Below are positions 55,809 to 64,000 of a stretch of DNA of 64,000 nucleotides, piece by piece. The stretch comes from Dichetophora obliterata. Taxonomy: Eukaryota > Arthropoda > Insecta > Diptera > Sciomyzidae. The notes beneath the pieces were generated by a model. That model saw only the letters and a list, made by a program, of their open reading frames with translations, had not been told where the DNA came from and did no database searches. The DNA is taken from NCBI GenBank assembly GCA_963920525.1, contig OY986439.1, positions 211,709,500-211,773,499 of the forward strand, given 5' to 3'. The stretch's first letter is position 1. Every line of letters begins with the position of its first letter. A program made the translations under genes and the position numbers.

Positions 55809-56135
55809 TGTGGCGACCGTAGCCTAGTTTGTAGAGTGCGTGGCCCGTAAGCTAAAGAACCGCGGCAGCCCGGGTTCAATTCCAGCTCAGAAAGATAGTT
55901 TTTTCAATTGAATTAATTTTTCTGTTCGGTCGTCACCTCTTTGCAGACAATGGCAAACCTCAGAGAGTAAAAATTGCCATGTAAAGCTTCTTGAGAACAA
56001 AAGCCGTTCGGAATCGGCATAAAACACGTAGGTCCAGTTCTCGGTCATTTGTGATCAAACATTTAATCACACACACAACACAATTGATCAATAGAAACTA
56101 GGTCAAAGTCCTTCCAAGGGCTGAAATGGCCAGTT
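55809..56135 (+). mobile_element. tRNA-derived SINE, copy 1 (complete)
   Basis: The 5' end has an A box (TAGCCTAGTTTG, 55820) and a B box (GGTTCAATTCC, 55873) at tRNA-like spacing, and CGTGGCCCGTAAGCTAA as the anticodon-arm region. The body includes TTGCCATGTAAAGCTTCTTG, CATTTGTGATCAAAC and GTCAAAGTCCTTCC, and ends in a T-rich tail. Copies 2 and 3 at 61139-62045 and 62212-62670 match the 5' and 3' parts. Depends on a partner LINE for movement by analogy with other SINEs. Inserted in the AATGAATAAAA array. Confidence 0.82.
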
Positions 56136-56465
56136 TTTTTTATTTTTTTAAGAAATAAAAAAGTAATAATTAATAAAAAATAATAATGAATAAAAAATGA
56201 ATAATGAATAAAAAATTAATAATGTTTAAAACATTAATAATGAATAAAAAATGACTATTGTATAACAAGTGAGTAATGAATAAAAAATTAATAATGAATA
56301 AAAAATTAATAATGTATAATGTATAACAAATGAATTATGAATAAAAAATTAATAAAGAATTTAGAATTAATAATGAACGACAAATAAATAATGAATAGAA
56401 AATGAATATCGAATAAAAAATAATATTGAACATAAAAAGATTAATTGAAAATTCTGAAATTTTTT
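56136..56465. repeat. AATGAATAAAAAATTAATA array resumes after the SINE
   Basis: Same unit and orientation as 55650-55800, showing the SINE split a continuous array. Confidence 0.75.
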
Positions 56466-56804
56466 TTGAACTGCGTACTTTGTGAATATTATTCGAATTT
56501 ATAAGAAAAAATAACCATTATTCTGAATAACGAAAATAAACAATTAAAATAAATAATTAATAACGTTTTTAAAAATGAATGTTAATTAAAAGTTTTATTT
56601 ATAAATCAATTTTTCATTCATCGAATGCATTCTTATTTTGTTATTCACTGATTCACTTTCTTGTGAATCAAATCAAATTGAATGCATTCTTTTACAGCTC
56701 TATATCTATAATAATCTATAATAAATTAAGTTGGTTGTTTTATTTAAGAAAAGCTCACAACTATTATGTCGACATTATACAAATTTTTGTTTTTAATATA
56801 TGTA

Positions 56805-57018
56805 CAGTCAAATCTGTATAAAACGAACTCGAGTAATAGTAAACAACTCGAAATACTGAACGATTTGGTAACTGACATTTCAAAGAATCAGAAGCAAAAA
56901 AGTAAAATGTTTTAGAATTAACCCAAAATTTTTTTTTTAATTCAGTCTAAAATGCCAACGGTCTGAATACAATGAACAGGCCTTGCAAAAACTAGTTCAC
57001 TATCTCGAGACTCGACTG
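56805..57018. mobile_element. 214-bp pogo/Tigger-like MITE
   Basis: Inverted ends CAGTCAAATCTG and CAGTCGAGTCTC with TA on both sides. CAGT start plus TA target is typical of pogo/Tigger. A related fragment lies at 50196-50300. Non-coding. Confidence 0.68.
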
Positions 57019-57060
57019 TATTTAGAAATTTTTATTTAATATTAGTTTGCACTCAAAAGA

Positions 57061-57400
57061 GTAATAAAACTTAAACTCTTTCTCTCACACTTTCTCACTC
57101 CCTTTTCTTCCTCTCTTTCCTAATGCTGAGAGTTTTCGTTAACCACTCACTCATTCTGTTAGTTTTCTCACTCTCCTCCGCATCATGTGTGAAAAAACCA
57201 GCCACTATTCTCTGTTTAACTTATCTATCGTAATTTTGTTTGTTTTGCTTTAGATTTTCGTCGTTATAGCTTGTTTGACTGCCTGCTTATTACTTGCATA
57301 TCTTTTTCCAAAAACACTTGTTTTCCTTCATAATTCCTACTCTCTCTTTCTTTCTCTCTCTCTCGTTCTTGTTTTCTGATGCTCAGTAATAATATCTCAT
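57061..57400. promoter_or_regulatory. CT-rich (GAGA-like) tract
   Basis: Pyrimidine-rich runs such as CTCTTTCTCTCACACTTTCT (57077) and TCTCTCTTTCTTTCTCTCTC (57341). Complementary GAGAG motifs are sites for GAGA factor in general knowledge; equally this may be simple sequence. Confidence 0.3.
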
Positions 57401-58165
57401 CACTATTTTTTTTTTGTCTCAGCGAAATTATGCAACTTTTCTCATGCAGTTGTGCCGGATTTTCATTTATCTATCCTATTTGAAGTTTTTATTCTTTTCT
57501 TCCCAACTGTTATCAATTATATTTTTTTTTTTTCTAACTCCAAACTTAGTTATGTGCTCAAAGAGTTAACTTTGATGTGATATTTGAATTTAATTCGCAT
57601 TTAATGGGTTGCCATCAAATTTAGAAAATGTTTACAAAAACCACTCAATTTCTTTAACCCGCCATTACTATCGTGGGTGGATTACACCCACTCGCACTAA
57701 CTTCAAAATTATTCTGAGCATAGAATTAGTAAATTAAATTAAAAAAAATTTTTAACTAGTAAAAATCGGTTGAACTTATTTTGAATTTAAATATTTTCTA
57801 GATTTATGCACTTGAATCTTTATAATTGTGAGTTTCATTTAATGTTTTTTTTTTGAGTATGTGATCCAAAGTTAACAATTTTAAAAATTACATCATCAAA
57901 ACCATGAAACATCATGTTTCAATAAATGTATGTCCTTATTTCGTAAAACGCACGCAATCACCTCACTTGGTGTTTTTTTTTGTCTGGCAATTCCATTTCC
58001 ATATGAATTAGAACAAACCCTCACTGAAATTTTTCTTTAAAATATATTAACGGATAAAAATCTAACGCACGTGACTGCGTTCGTTTTACAAAATAAGGCC
58101 ATTGAAAATTTTCTAAGTTTTTGGTTATCTATTGAAAAAATGTTGGAATGTTCAAAAAATGTGTA
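57400..58165. other. Gene-free sequence
   Basis: Includes 57762-57845, a copy of the segment at 29340-29432, and TTTAACCCGCCATTACTATC near 57654 of unknown origin. No coding domain. Confidence 0.5.
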
Positions 58166-58169
58166 TCTA

Positions 58170-59122
58170 CACTGACGGTCAAAAAAAAGCCGACTTTATA
58201 ATTTAATAACCTATATTCTTTTTCTTGAATTATAACAATGTGCCGAAATCCTCAAAAAAAAGCACAGCCAAACTTTCTAGAAATTCTTAAAGAGGGATAG
58301 GTTGAGAGCCTATAGCACCTTATTTGACTTCTCAATGTCGTCATAATTTGTTTTAATTTATTTTTAAATTTAAAATGTTCGAATTTTGTTGTGCCCGACA
58401 ATCAGTGAATTTTTACAGCCATTTGAATTGTTGGAAATGAAAAATAAATCCATTTCTTTTTCGTAGAATTTTGTGAAAGATAAGGCTATGTAAAAAGAAA
58501 TCCAATAAAATAAGAAATGAAGCGTGTAGCGAGGCAAATTCTTGTACTTTTCTTAAATTTAAAAAAAAAATAGTGTTTCTATAAATTTTAATTAAATAAT
58601 ATTTCATTAATGTGGTTGTTTTTTCAAAAATAATAATTGCACGTAAAATTATCTTTCCATTGAACTTATGAACATCAAAATCGGTTAAGAATTTGCTAAA
58701 TGGCATTAATTTTTACGTGATTTTTTTCGTCAAAAACTAATTTCTATGTAAGTATATGTTTGCAACCATACAAAACACACCCATTTCATCAAATCTTTTA
58801 TAAAATCTTGTTTCCTTTGAAATTCTATTCAAAAGAAAAGGATTTGTTTTTCTTTTTCAACAAGGCAAATGGCTGTAAAAATTCAACAAATGTCGGCAAC
58901 ACAAAATTAGAACACTTCAACTTTAAAAATAAATTGAGGAAAATTATGACGACATTGAGAAGTGAAATAAGTTGCGATGGACTCTCAACATATCCCTCTT
59001 TAAGAATTTTAATAAAATTTGGTTGTGCTTTTTTTTGGTCGATTTCGGCACACTGTGTTTTAATTCAAGAAAAAGAATATTTGTTATTAAATTTTTCAGT
59101 CGGCTTTTTTTTATTGTGAGTG
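58170..59122. mobile_element. 953-bp Tc1-like element with long TIRs
   Basis: The ends CACTGACGGTCAAAAAAAAG and CACTCACAATAAAAAAAAGC (complement) start inverted repeats extending several hundred bp (ATATTCTTTTTCTTGAATTA, GTGCCGAAATC, ATGTCGTCATAATTT, CATTTGAATTGTTG). TA precedes the left end; TT follows the right. Frames of 97 and 119 codons on opposite strands are the two arms of the inverted repeat and not genes. Confidence 0.8.
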
Positions 59123-59129
59123 TTTTTAT

Positions 59130-59760
59130 TGGAATTTTCTACTGAATTTTCTATTCTATTTCTATTGAGTCTATAGAATCTATTACGTTACAAATTTTTT
59201 TATAAAAAAACCAAGCTTTTAAATAAATCCACGTAAGTATATTTACCAACACTAAATTCAAGATTCTTAGTGCATTGTATTCTTAATTGAAAAGCATTTC
59301 AATAGATTTGTATTAAAATAAATCAAATTTTTACAGTAATATCGAAAAGTAAACTAAAAATTGTATAATTCAGTTGTACACTGAAAACGCTATTACATAT
59401 TAATTTTGATTTGTGTTATATTTGGGAGACCTATATCAAAAAAAAAAAAACATGCATCGACATATCTTATCAAATCTGGAAAGATTTGTGCTAAACTGCA
59501 ATGGCTTGAGCTTATCCTCAATAAAAAAGTCTCAATTAAAAAAGTTTTAATTAAATTAATCCCAAAAAATGAAACAACTCTCAATTTATAAAGTTACAAA
59601 TATAAATTAAGTTCAAAAATTTCATAATAAAGTAACTTCTAGCTGCAAAAATGAAATAATATTCAATGAAGTAAGTCACAAACAAAATTAAATACTCATA
59701 CTTTATGCAAGACACAGATTGCGTCTCAATCGCCCACCCTATACACCATCCAATGGCATA
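59130..59760. other. Gene-free AT-rich sequence
   Basis: No feature recognised. Confidence 0.5.
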
Positions 59761-59764
59761 ATGC

Positions 59765-60425
59765 AGCAATTACATTTAAACGTACTGGCTTTACGGAATG
59801 ACCATATCCGACGTGAGTCAAATTTTACATGGAGCATCACGGACGGAAATAAAATACTTGATTTGAAGAATAAAAGTTTGGCTTCATTTTTGGCGGAGTC
59901 ATTTTTATTTTATGATTAAAATACGTTTAATAACCTTTTAAACAGTACTTCAAACTTCAAATTTTAGATGTTAAAAGACCTATATCTCATTAACCCATAG
60001 AGTCTCCAACCTAATTTTAGTAATGTTGAGAAGATATTTTTACCAGCTTTTTAAAAAAATCATTTTCTTTGTAAATGGTGTTGTCCGAACCCCTCTCCGA
60101 AATCAATTACCATACCGAAAGGGATAGAACCTCCAACCACCAAAATTTCTCAAAATTACTTTTAGATAAAAGTACGTTAATTACCTTTCCAACGTTAGTT
60201 CAAACTTAGCATTCGGTTAAGAAGTGTTTTAGATATATGTATATTTGCGTAAAAATTGATTTTCGTCAATTTTATGCACCCTGCAACTCCGCCAAAAACC
60301 ACGGTCTGCTCCAAATTAAGTTTTTCATTTCCGTCATTGATGCTCCATGCTAAATTTGACTCAAATCGGATATGGTCATTCTGAGATTTTTATTTTTCCA
60401 GTATGTTGAAAATGGAATGAATGTC
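59765..60425. mobile_element. Inverted-repeat element, GACCATATCCGA arms
   Basis: The arms 59790-59910 and 60285-60405 share GGAATGACCATATCCGAYKT, GAGTCAAATTT, CATGGAGCATCA and TTTTTGGCGGAGT in opposite orientation. Between them are two direct copies of a GTTAATWACCTTT...AAACTT segment. Termini and TSD are not resolved. Confidence 0.65.
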
Positions 60426-60429
60426 AGTA

Positions 60430-60847
60430 GGGTTACTATACGACAATTGTTAAGACAACAAAATTGAATAACTCTCATTTACAAAACAAAAAGTTTACTA
60501 AAAATTTTATTTCCAAAATATTTAAAGTCTTTTATTATGTTTTAACTTCCTGCAAAATTGTAAAAGAATCAATATTTTAATATTGTAATTAACACAACAA
60601 CTCTTCACAAGTCGTAGTGTCTTAAGAGACAAAATTGTTTAAGAAAAAAAGTAAAACCAAAAGGCTTCAATGAATTTAACTTTATACAAAAATGAAATTA
60701 AAATCAATTTTATTTAAACAAAACGAAAAATTTACTTTCGTGCGTTACTGAAAGCATCAATTTTAATAATTATTTTTGAACTATATAAAAAAATAATAAT
60801 TTTTCGCTAAAAACGCATTTTTATCTGTAGCGCTATTCTTAAACGGC
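60430..60847. other. Gene-free AT-rich sequence
   Basis: No feature recognised. Confidence 0.5.
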
Positions 60848-60850
60848 TTA

Positions 60851-61031
60851 GGCGGGATTCACAAATCACCTCTAGCAAGTTTTATGCAAAAATTAAACAT
60901 TATTTTAATCAAGTCAAAGAGCTTTTTACTCTATCGTCGAAGGAGGAATCTATTAGCGTGGAGGAAAATAGATCATAAAAAATCCATATAAAAAATGATA
61001 AGCCTGCTGAAAGTTGTTAGTGAATCCCGCT
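60851..61031. mobile_element. 181-bp Harbinger-like MITE with TTA TSD
   Basis: Ends RGCGGGATTCAC inverted at both sides and flanked by TTA (60848-60850 and 61032-61034). TWA target and short G-rich TIR fit PIF/Harbinger. Non-coding. Confidence 0.82.
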
Positions 61032-61257
61032 TTAATAACGATTATAGGTCATTATTTAAAAACCGCGATTTTCCATAAACTTGGAACTAGGAAACAAACG
61101 ACAACAAAACTGATAATTATTTTTATTTTTTTAGAAGTTGTGGCCGTAATCTACTGGTAGAGTACGTGTCCTATAAGTTAAGGAACCGCAGTTCAAACCC
61201 CAGCTCAGACAGAATGTATTTAAATTGAATTAATATATTTGTTCGGCCACAACCTCT

Positions 61258-61916
61258 GAAATAATTTTATCTTTTTTATAACATTTGTGTGGTATAAACT
61301 TTTTTTATTCCAAATAATTTATAAATTTTATACCACTCCAATATTATAAAAATAATATAATTTAAAAATTCCATATGGATATCTTGTGTTAATCAAAATA
61401 CATTCTGGTTCGAAAGAAAAGAAATTCACCGAAATTGGGAAATTTAAAAATACAGTGGTTTCGATTGGTTTGAGGAGAAAAATGGTCTGGAAAAATTTAT
61501 AAGATTTGATGGTATAACTATTAAAACATTTTTGGTTTGGATTTATATGTATATAAAATACAGTACGACCTCGCTCAACGCAACCCTCGCTACACGCAAC
61601 TCCTCGATAATCTCAACACCCAAATTGTACGCAAAGTATAAATTGCAACAAAGTGCAGACCAAAATTTCCCAATTTTTAAAAAAATAAATTGAATAAAAT
61701 GAAATTATGTTTCTGAACAAAAATTTTTCGATTCACTTTAATTTGAATGTGTGGAAAATGCATATTTTTTTTTTGGAAATAGGTCTATTGGCCAATATAC
61801 AATTTTTCCTCGGTTTTTGCAATAACCTCAGATTTCGCAATTGGCTTGAATTTAATTGGTTGCGTTGAGCGAGGTCGTACTGTAATATAAAATTAATGCT
61901 CATATTTTTTACTATG
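61258..61916. mobile_element. MITE (CACAGTAAAAAAT family), copy 1, itself interrupted
   Basis: Matches 62241-62581 throughout (TTGTGTGGTATAAACTTTTT, GGTTTCGATTGGT, GAGAAAAATGGTCTGG, CATTTTTGGTTTGGATTTAT). The right end is ATTTTTTACTATG followed by TA; the left TIR is eroded. Interrupted by a 322-bp Tigger-like MITE. Confidence 0.8.
61561..61882. mobile_element. 322-bp pogo/Tigger-like MITE, perfect 25-bp TIR
   Basis: CAGTACGACCTCGCTCAACG and the next five bases are exactly inverted at 61858-61882; TA flanks both ends. The perfect TIR suggests the most recent insertion in this nest. Non-coding. Confidence 0.92.
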
Positions 61917-62211
61917 TAGAGAGTAAAAATTGCTATGTAAAGTTTCTTGAGTAAATAAGCCATTCGAAGTCGGAATAAAAATTGTAATCGTGTTCAATAG
62001 AAGGTCGGTCAAAGTCCTTCCCAGGACTGAAATTGCCGATTTATTTATTTTATATATATATTTTTTTCTTAAAAAAACAGTTAAACAAAATAAATAAAAA
62101 TACTTAGTATATTTCCGATATAGCTTAATCTTCAATTATGCCTTTTTAAACGTTTTTATATGTTTAAAAACGTGTACTTTGTTTTATAGTGTTGACTGTG
62201 ATTTTTTTTAT

Positions 62212-62670
62212 AATAGCTCCAACTTCCAATCATTTATGTACACAGTAAAAAATTTGAGGGTAAATTTTATCTTTTATATAACATTTGTGTGGTATAAACT
62301 TTTTTATTCCAAATAATTTATAAATTTTATGCCACCTAATAATATAAAAATAATAGAACAAATATAATTTAAAAACTTTTATATGGATATCATGTGTAAA
62401 TCAAAATATATTCTGGTTCAAAAGTAAAAAATTCACCAAAATAGTGGTTTCGATTGGTCTGACGAGAAAAATGGTCTGGAAAACTTTATTAGATTTGATG
62501 GTATAGATTTTAAAACATTTTTGGTTTGGATTTATGTGTACACCAAATATTATAAAATTTATCCTCATATTTTTTACTGTGTAGGAACATTTAATAACAT
62601 GCCCAACTCAATTGATCTTAAGAAGTTAAGTCAAAGTTCTTTCAAAGGTTGAAATTGTAAATTCATTTTT
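62212..62670 (+). mobile_element. tRNA-derived SINE, copy 3 (5'-truncated, split by a MITE)
   Basis: GCTCCAACTTCCAATCATTTATG before the MITE and AACATTTAATAACATGCCCA, CAATTGATC and GTCAAAGTTCTTTC after it align to one continuous stretch of copy 1 (~56030-56125). Confidence 0.68.
62241..62581. mobile_element. 341-bp MITE (CACAGTAAAAAAT family), copy 2
   Basis: Inverted ends CACAGTAAAAAATWTGAGGR continue to AAATTTTAT (~30 bp) and are flanked by TA (62239-62240 and 62582-62583). Inserted into SINE copy 3. Confidence 0.9.
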
Positions 62671-62993
62671 AGACATAGCTCGAGAAGCTCTTATGTATTG
62701 TAGTGTAACTAAATATTGCTTGAACATTTACTAAAAGCCGCTTTTGTAAAAATAAAAAAACTTGGTAAAAATTACTAAATCTTTTCTTGATATACCCGAA
62801 TATTACTTGAATTTACGCAATAAAGCTTAATATTTCAGGGTAAATTTTTCAATTAGAGTTAAGTTACCTGTATATATTTTTCAATGCATGATGTAGTAAT
62901 GAACTTTCTTAATTCTTTTATTTTTTTTTTTAATTCAAGAAAACATTTAGTGGCTTTGCTGTAATAACTAAAAAATCATTTGTCTTAACTTAA

Positions 62994-63231
62994 CCCTAAT
63001 CCTACTGCGTCATTTTACAACATATCCCACTGCGATGTGAATTTTAGTCACACATGTAAAAAACATAAAAAATAGCGGTTGATGCCACGAAATTTTTGTT
63101 ACTCTGAATTTGAAGAAAATTAATTCATTAAAGAATGCAAATAGACTTCAATGCAAAAAAGTACTTGTTTAATAATTAAAATCTTGTTAAAATCAAATGT
63201 GATCCAAAGTCACACCGTAGTAGGATTAGGG
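62994..63231. mobile_element. 238-bp piggyBac-like MITE with TTAA TSD
   Basis: TTAA at 62990-62993 and 63232-63235; ends CCCTAATCCTACTRCG inverted. The TTAA target with a CCCT start is the piggyBac signature. Differs in sequence from the piggyBac-like MITE at 31565. Confidence 0.9.
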
Positions 63232-63235
63232 TTAA

Positions 63236-63698
63236 TAGTCTCAAGACAGGTCCGTAGACAAGGGGAATTTTAAGGGTTAACCCCCTCTCCCCCTTAGGGT
63301 CCAGATAGTACAAAAATATAATATATAAGCATTAAGGCTACTACAACGCAACAGAGCCCCCACATGTTTTTTTCCCCCACAAAAATTATAGCAAGAACAG
63401 AAAAATATAATAAACATATTAATTACAAGTTTAGTAACGTCTATTGAAATATTTAACAGTTATATTTCACTTAGGTTTTGTTGTAGATTTGCTATTTTAA
63501 AATATTTAAAATTACTATCAGCCCGATTCTGAATACTTTTTCTCGGGGAATCGAAAAAGGAAGTTTTAATTTTTTACATAAAGTTGAAGAACATTTTGGA
63601 AATTATTAATGCAAATTTGTTCATCAACCGCCAGTATTTATGATTAACGTCAATAACCGAGTGTAACAAAAAAAAAAAAAAAATGTGACGACTTTGTG
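63236..63698. other. Gene-free sequence
   Basis: CCCCCTCTCCCCCTTAGGG and GAGCCCCCACATG segments and a poly-A run. No gene. Confidence 0.5.
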
Positions 63699-63855
63699 CC
63701 AGTTTACACTAGCTTCACTCAACCGACTCACTTTGACGTCTACAGATGAGATGAGGAAGTGGGTAGGTGAATAAAGTGTAAGGCTATTAAAAATTTTGCG
63801 ACTCATTTTGATTTGACATTCGTTGAGTCGGTTGAGTGAAGCTAGTGTAGACTGG
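63699..63855. mobile_element. 157-bp MITE of the CCAGTTTACACTAGC family
   Basis: Ends CCAGTTTACACTAGCTTCAC perfectly or nearly inverted over ~38 bp through AACCGACTCACTTTGA. Shares interior (GAGATGAGGAAGTGGG, TTTTGCGACTCA) with the long copy at 5967-6344, from which it looks internally deleted. Confidence 0.9.
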
Positions 63856-64000
63856 ATCTATTTGCTATCTTAAAAATGAAAACTCAATTCTCCGATTTCC
63901 CAAAAAAATTATTAAGAATCGGTATGTATTTCGTCGCCTGAGAAAATAAACGTCGTATGTGAAAATTTTCACTTTTGAGATAATTGAGAAAAAGGGGCTA

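Larger units (their letters stand above)
61139..62045 (+). mobile_element. tRNA-derived SINE, copy 2 (split by a nested MITE)
   Basis: The 5' part (61139-61257) has TGTGGCCG, AGAGTACGTGTCCTATAAGT and AGTTCAAACCC. The 3' part (61917-62045) has AGAGTAAAAATTGCTATGTA and GTCAAAGTCCTTCC. The gap corresponds to an inserted MITE (61258-61916) plus loss of ~25 bp of SINE. A and B boxes are more decayed than in copy 1. Confidence 0.78.

Noticed and set aside
58413..59119. Two opposed frames of 97 and 119 codons
   Set aside because: They are the two arms of one inverted repeat (Tc1-like element), so their similarity is structural and not coding.

Overview
The window looks like non-coding DNA from a higher (schizophoran) fly. 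It is strongly AT-rich, carries (GTT)n/(CAA)n runs and a dense crowd of small DNA transposons, and has CR1/jockey-type, LOA-type and hAT remnants of fly character. It also has termini matching the Drosophila hobo inverted repeat as I remember it. I see no intact host protein-coding gene, no rRNA and no functional tRNA. The recognisable protein-coding DNA is decayed transposon sequence, apart from one small acidic ORF at 52.9 kb that could be a host exon. Family assignments rest on motifs, terminal inverted repeats (TIRs) and target-site duplications (TSDs) read by eye, without database support.

Region by region: 0-1.3 kb holds a TTTTGAGG minisatellite, two tRNA-like SINE fragments and a 253-bp MITE. 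1.76-6.54 kb is a multi-level nest: an outer inverted-repeat element holds a second long-TIR element, which in turn holds a hAT MITE, a foldback element and another MITE. 7.2-8.3 kb is a 5'-truncated CR1-like reverse transcriptase. 10.5-17.1 kb is a second nest, with another copy of the long-TIR element (8-bp TSD, itself carrying a 1.08-kb TIR element) and a complete foldback element with hobo-like ends. 18-20.6 kb is non-repetitive, with clustered ATTTGCAT octamers, and may be regulatory. 20.7-24.6 kb is a decayed ~800-bp tandem array rich in ATCGAT, cut by a mirror-image pair of TAC/GTA microsatellites. 25-27 kb is mostly unique, with a hAT zinc-finger fragment. 27.9-32 kb holds MITEs, a minisatellite and a piggyBac-like MITE with the second copy of the 253-bp MITE inside it. 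32.2-32.5 kb has promoter-like motifs.

36.4-38.9 kb is a LOA-like retrotransposon pseudogene split by a CR1-like fragment. 39.3-41.1 kb is a hAT element with a perfect 8-bp TSD and a split transposase C-terminus; its short intron has swallowed an 84-bp MITE. 41.7-43 kb carries ACGATATC-rich tandem repeats, and 43.6-44 kb a Helentron-like element. 47-50 kb holds a minus-strand CR1-like pseudogene and a minus-strand Ty3/gypsy-type gag pseudogene. 51.4-52.5 kb has a Harbinger-like MITE and a 165-bp tandem repeat. 53.6-56.5 kb is a large AT-rich mirror-image array centred on a hairpin at 54.59 kb. 55.8-63.9 kb contains three copies of a tRNA-derived SINE, two of them hosting the same MITE, plus Tigger-, Tc1-, Harbinger- and piggyBac-like MITEs.

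The elements relate to one another more than to any host gene. The window is a layered record of insertions in which several families occur two or three times. That allows empty-site comparison, relative dating, and recognition of MITEs as deletion derivatives of larger elements.
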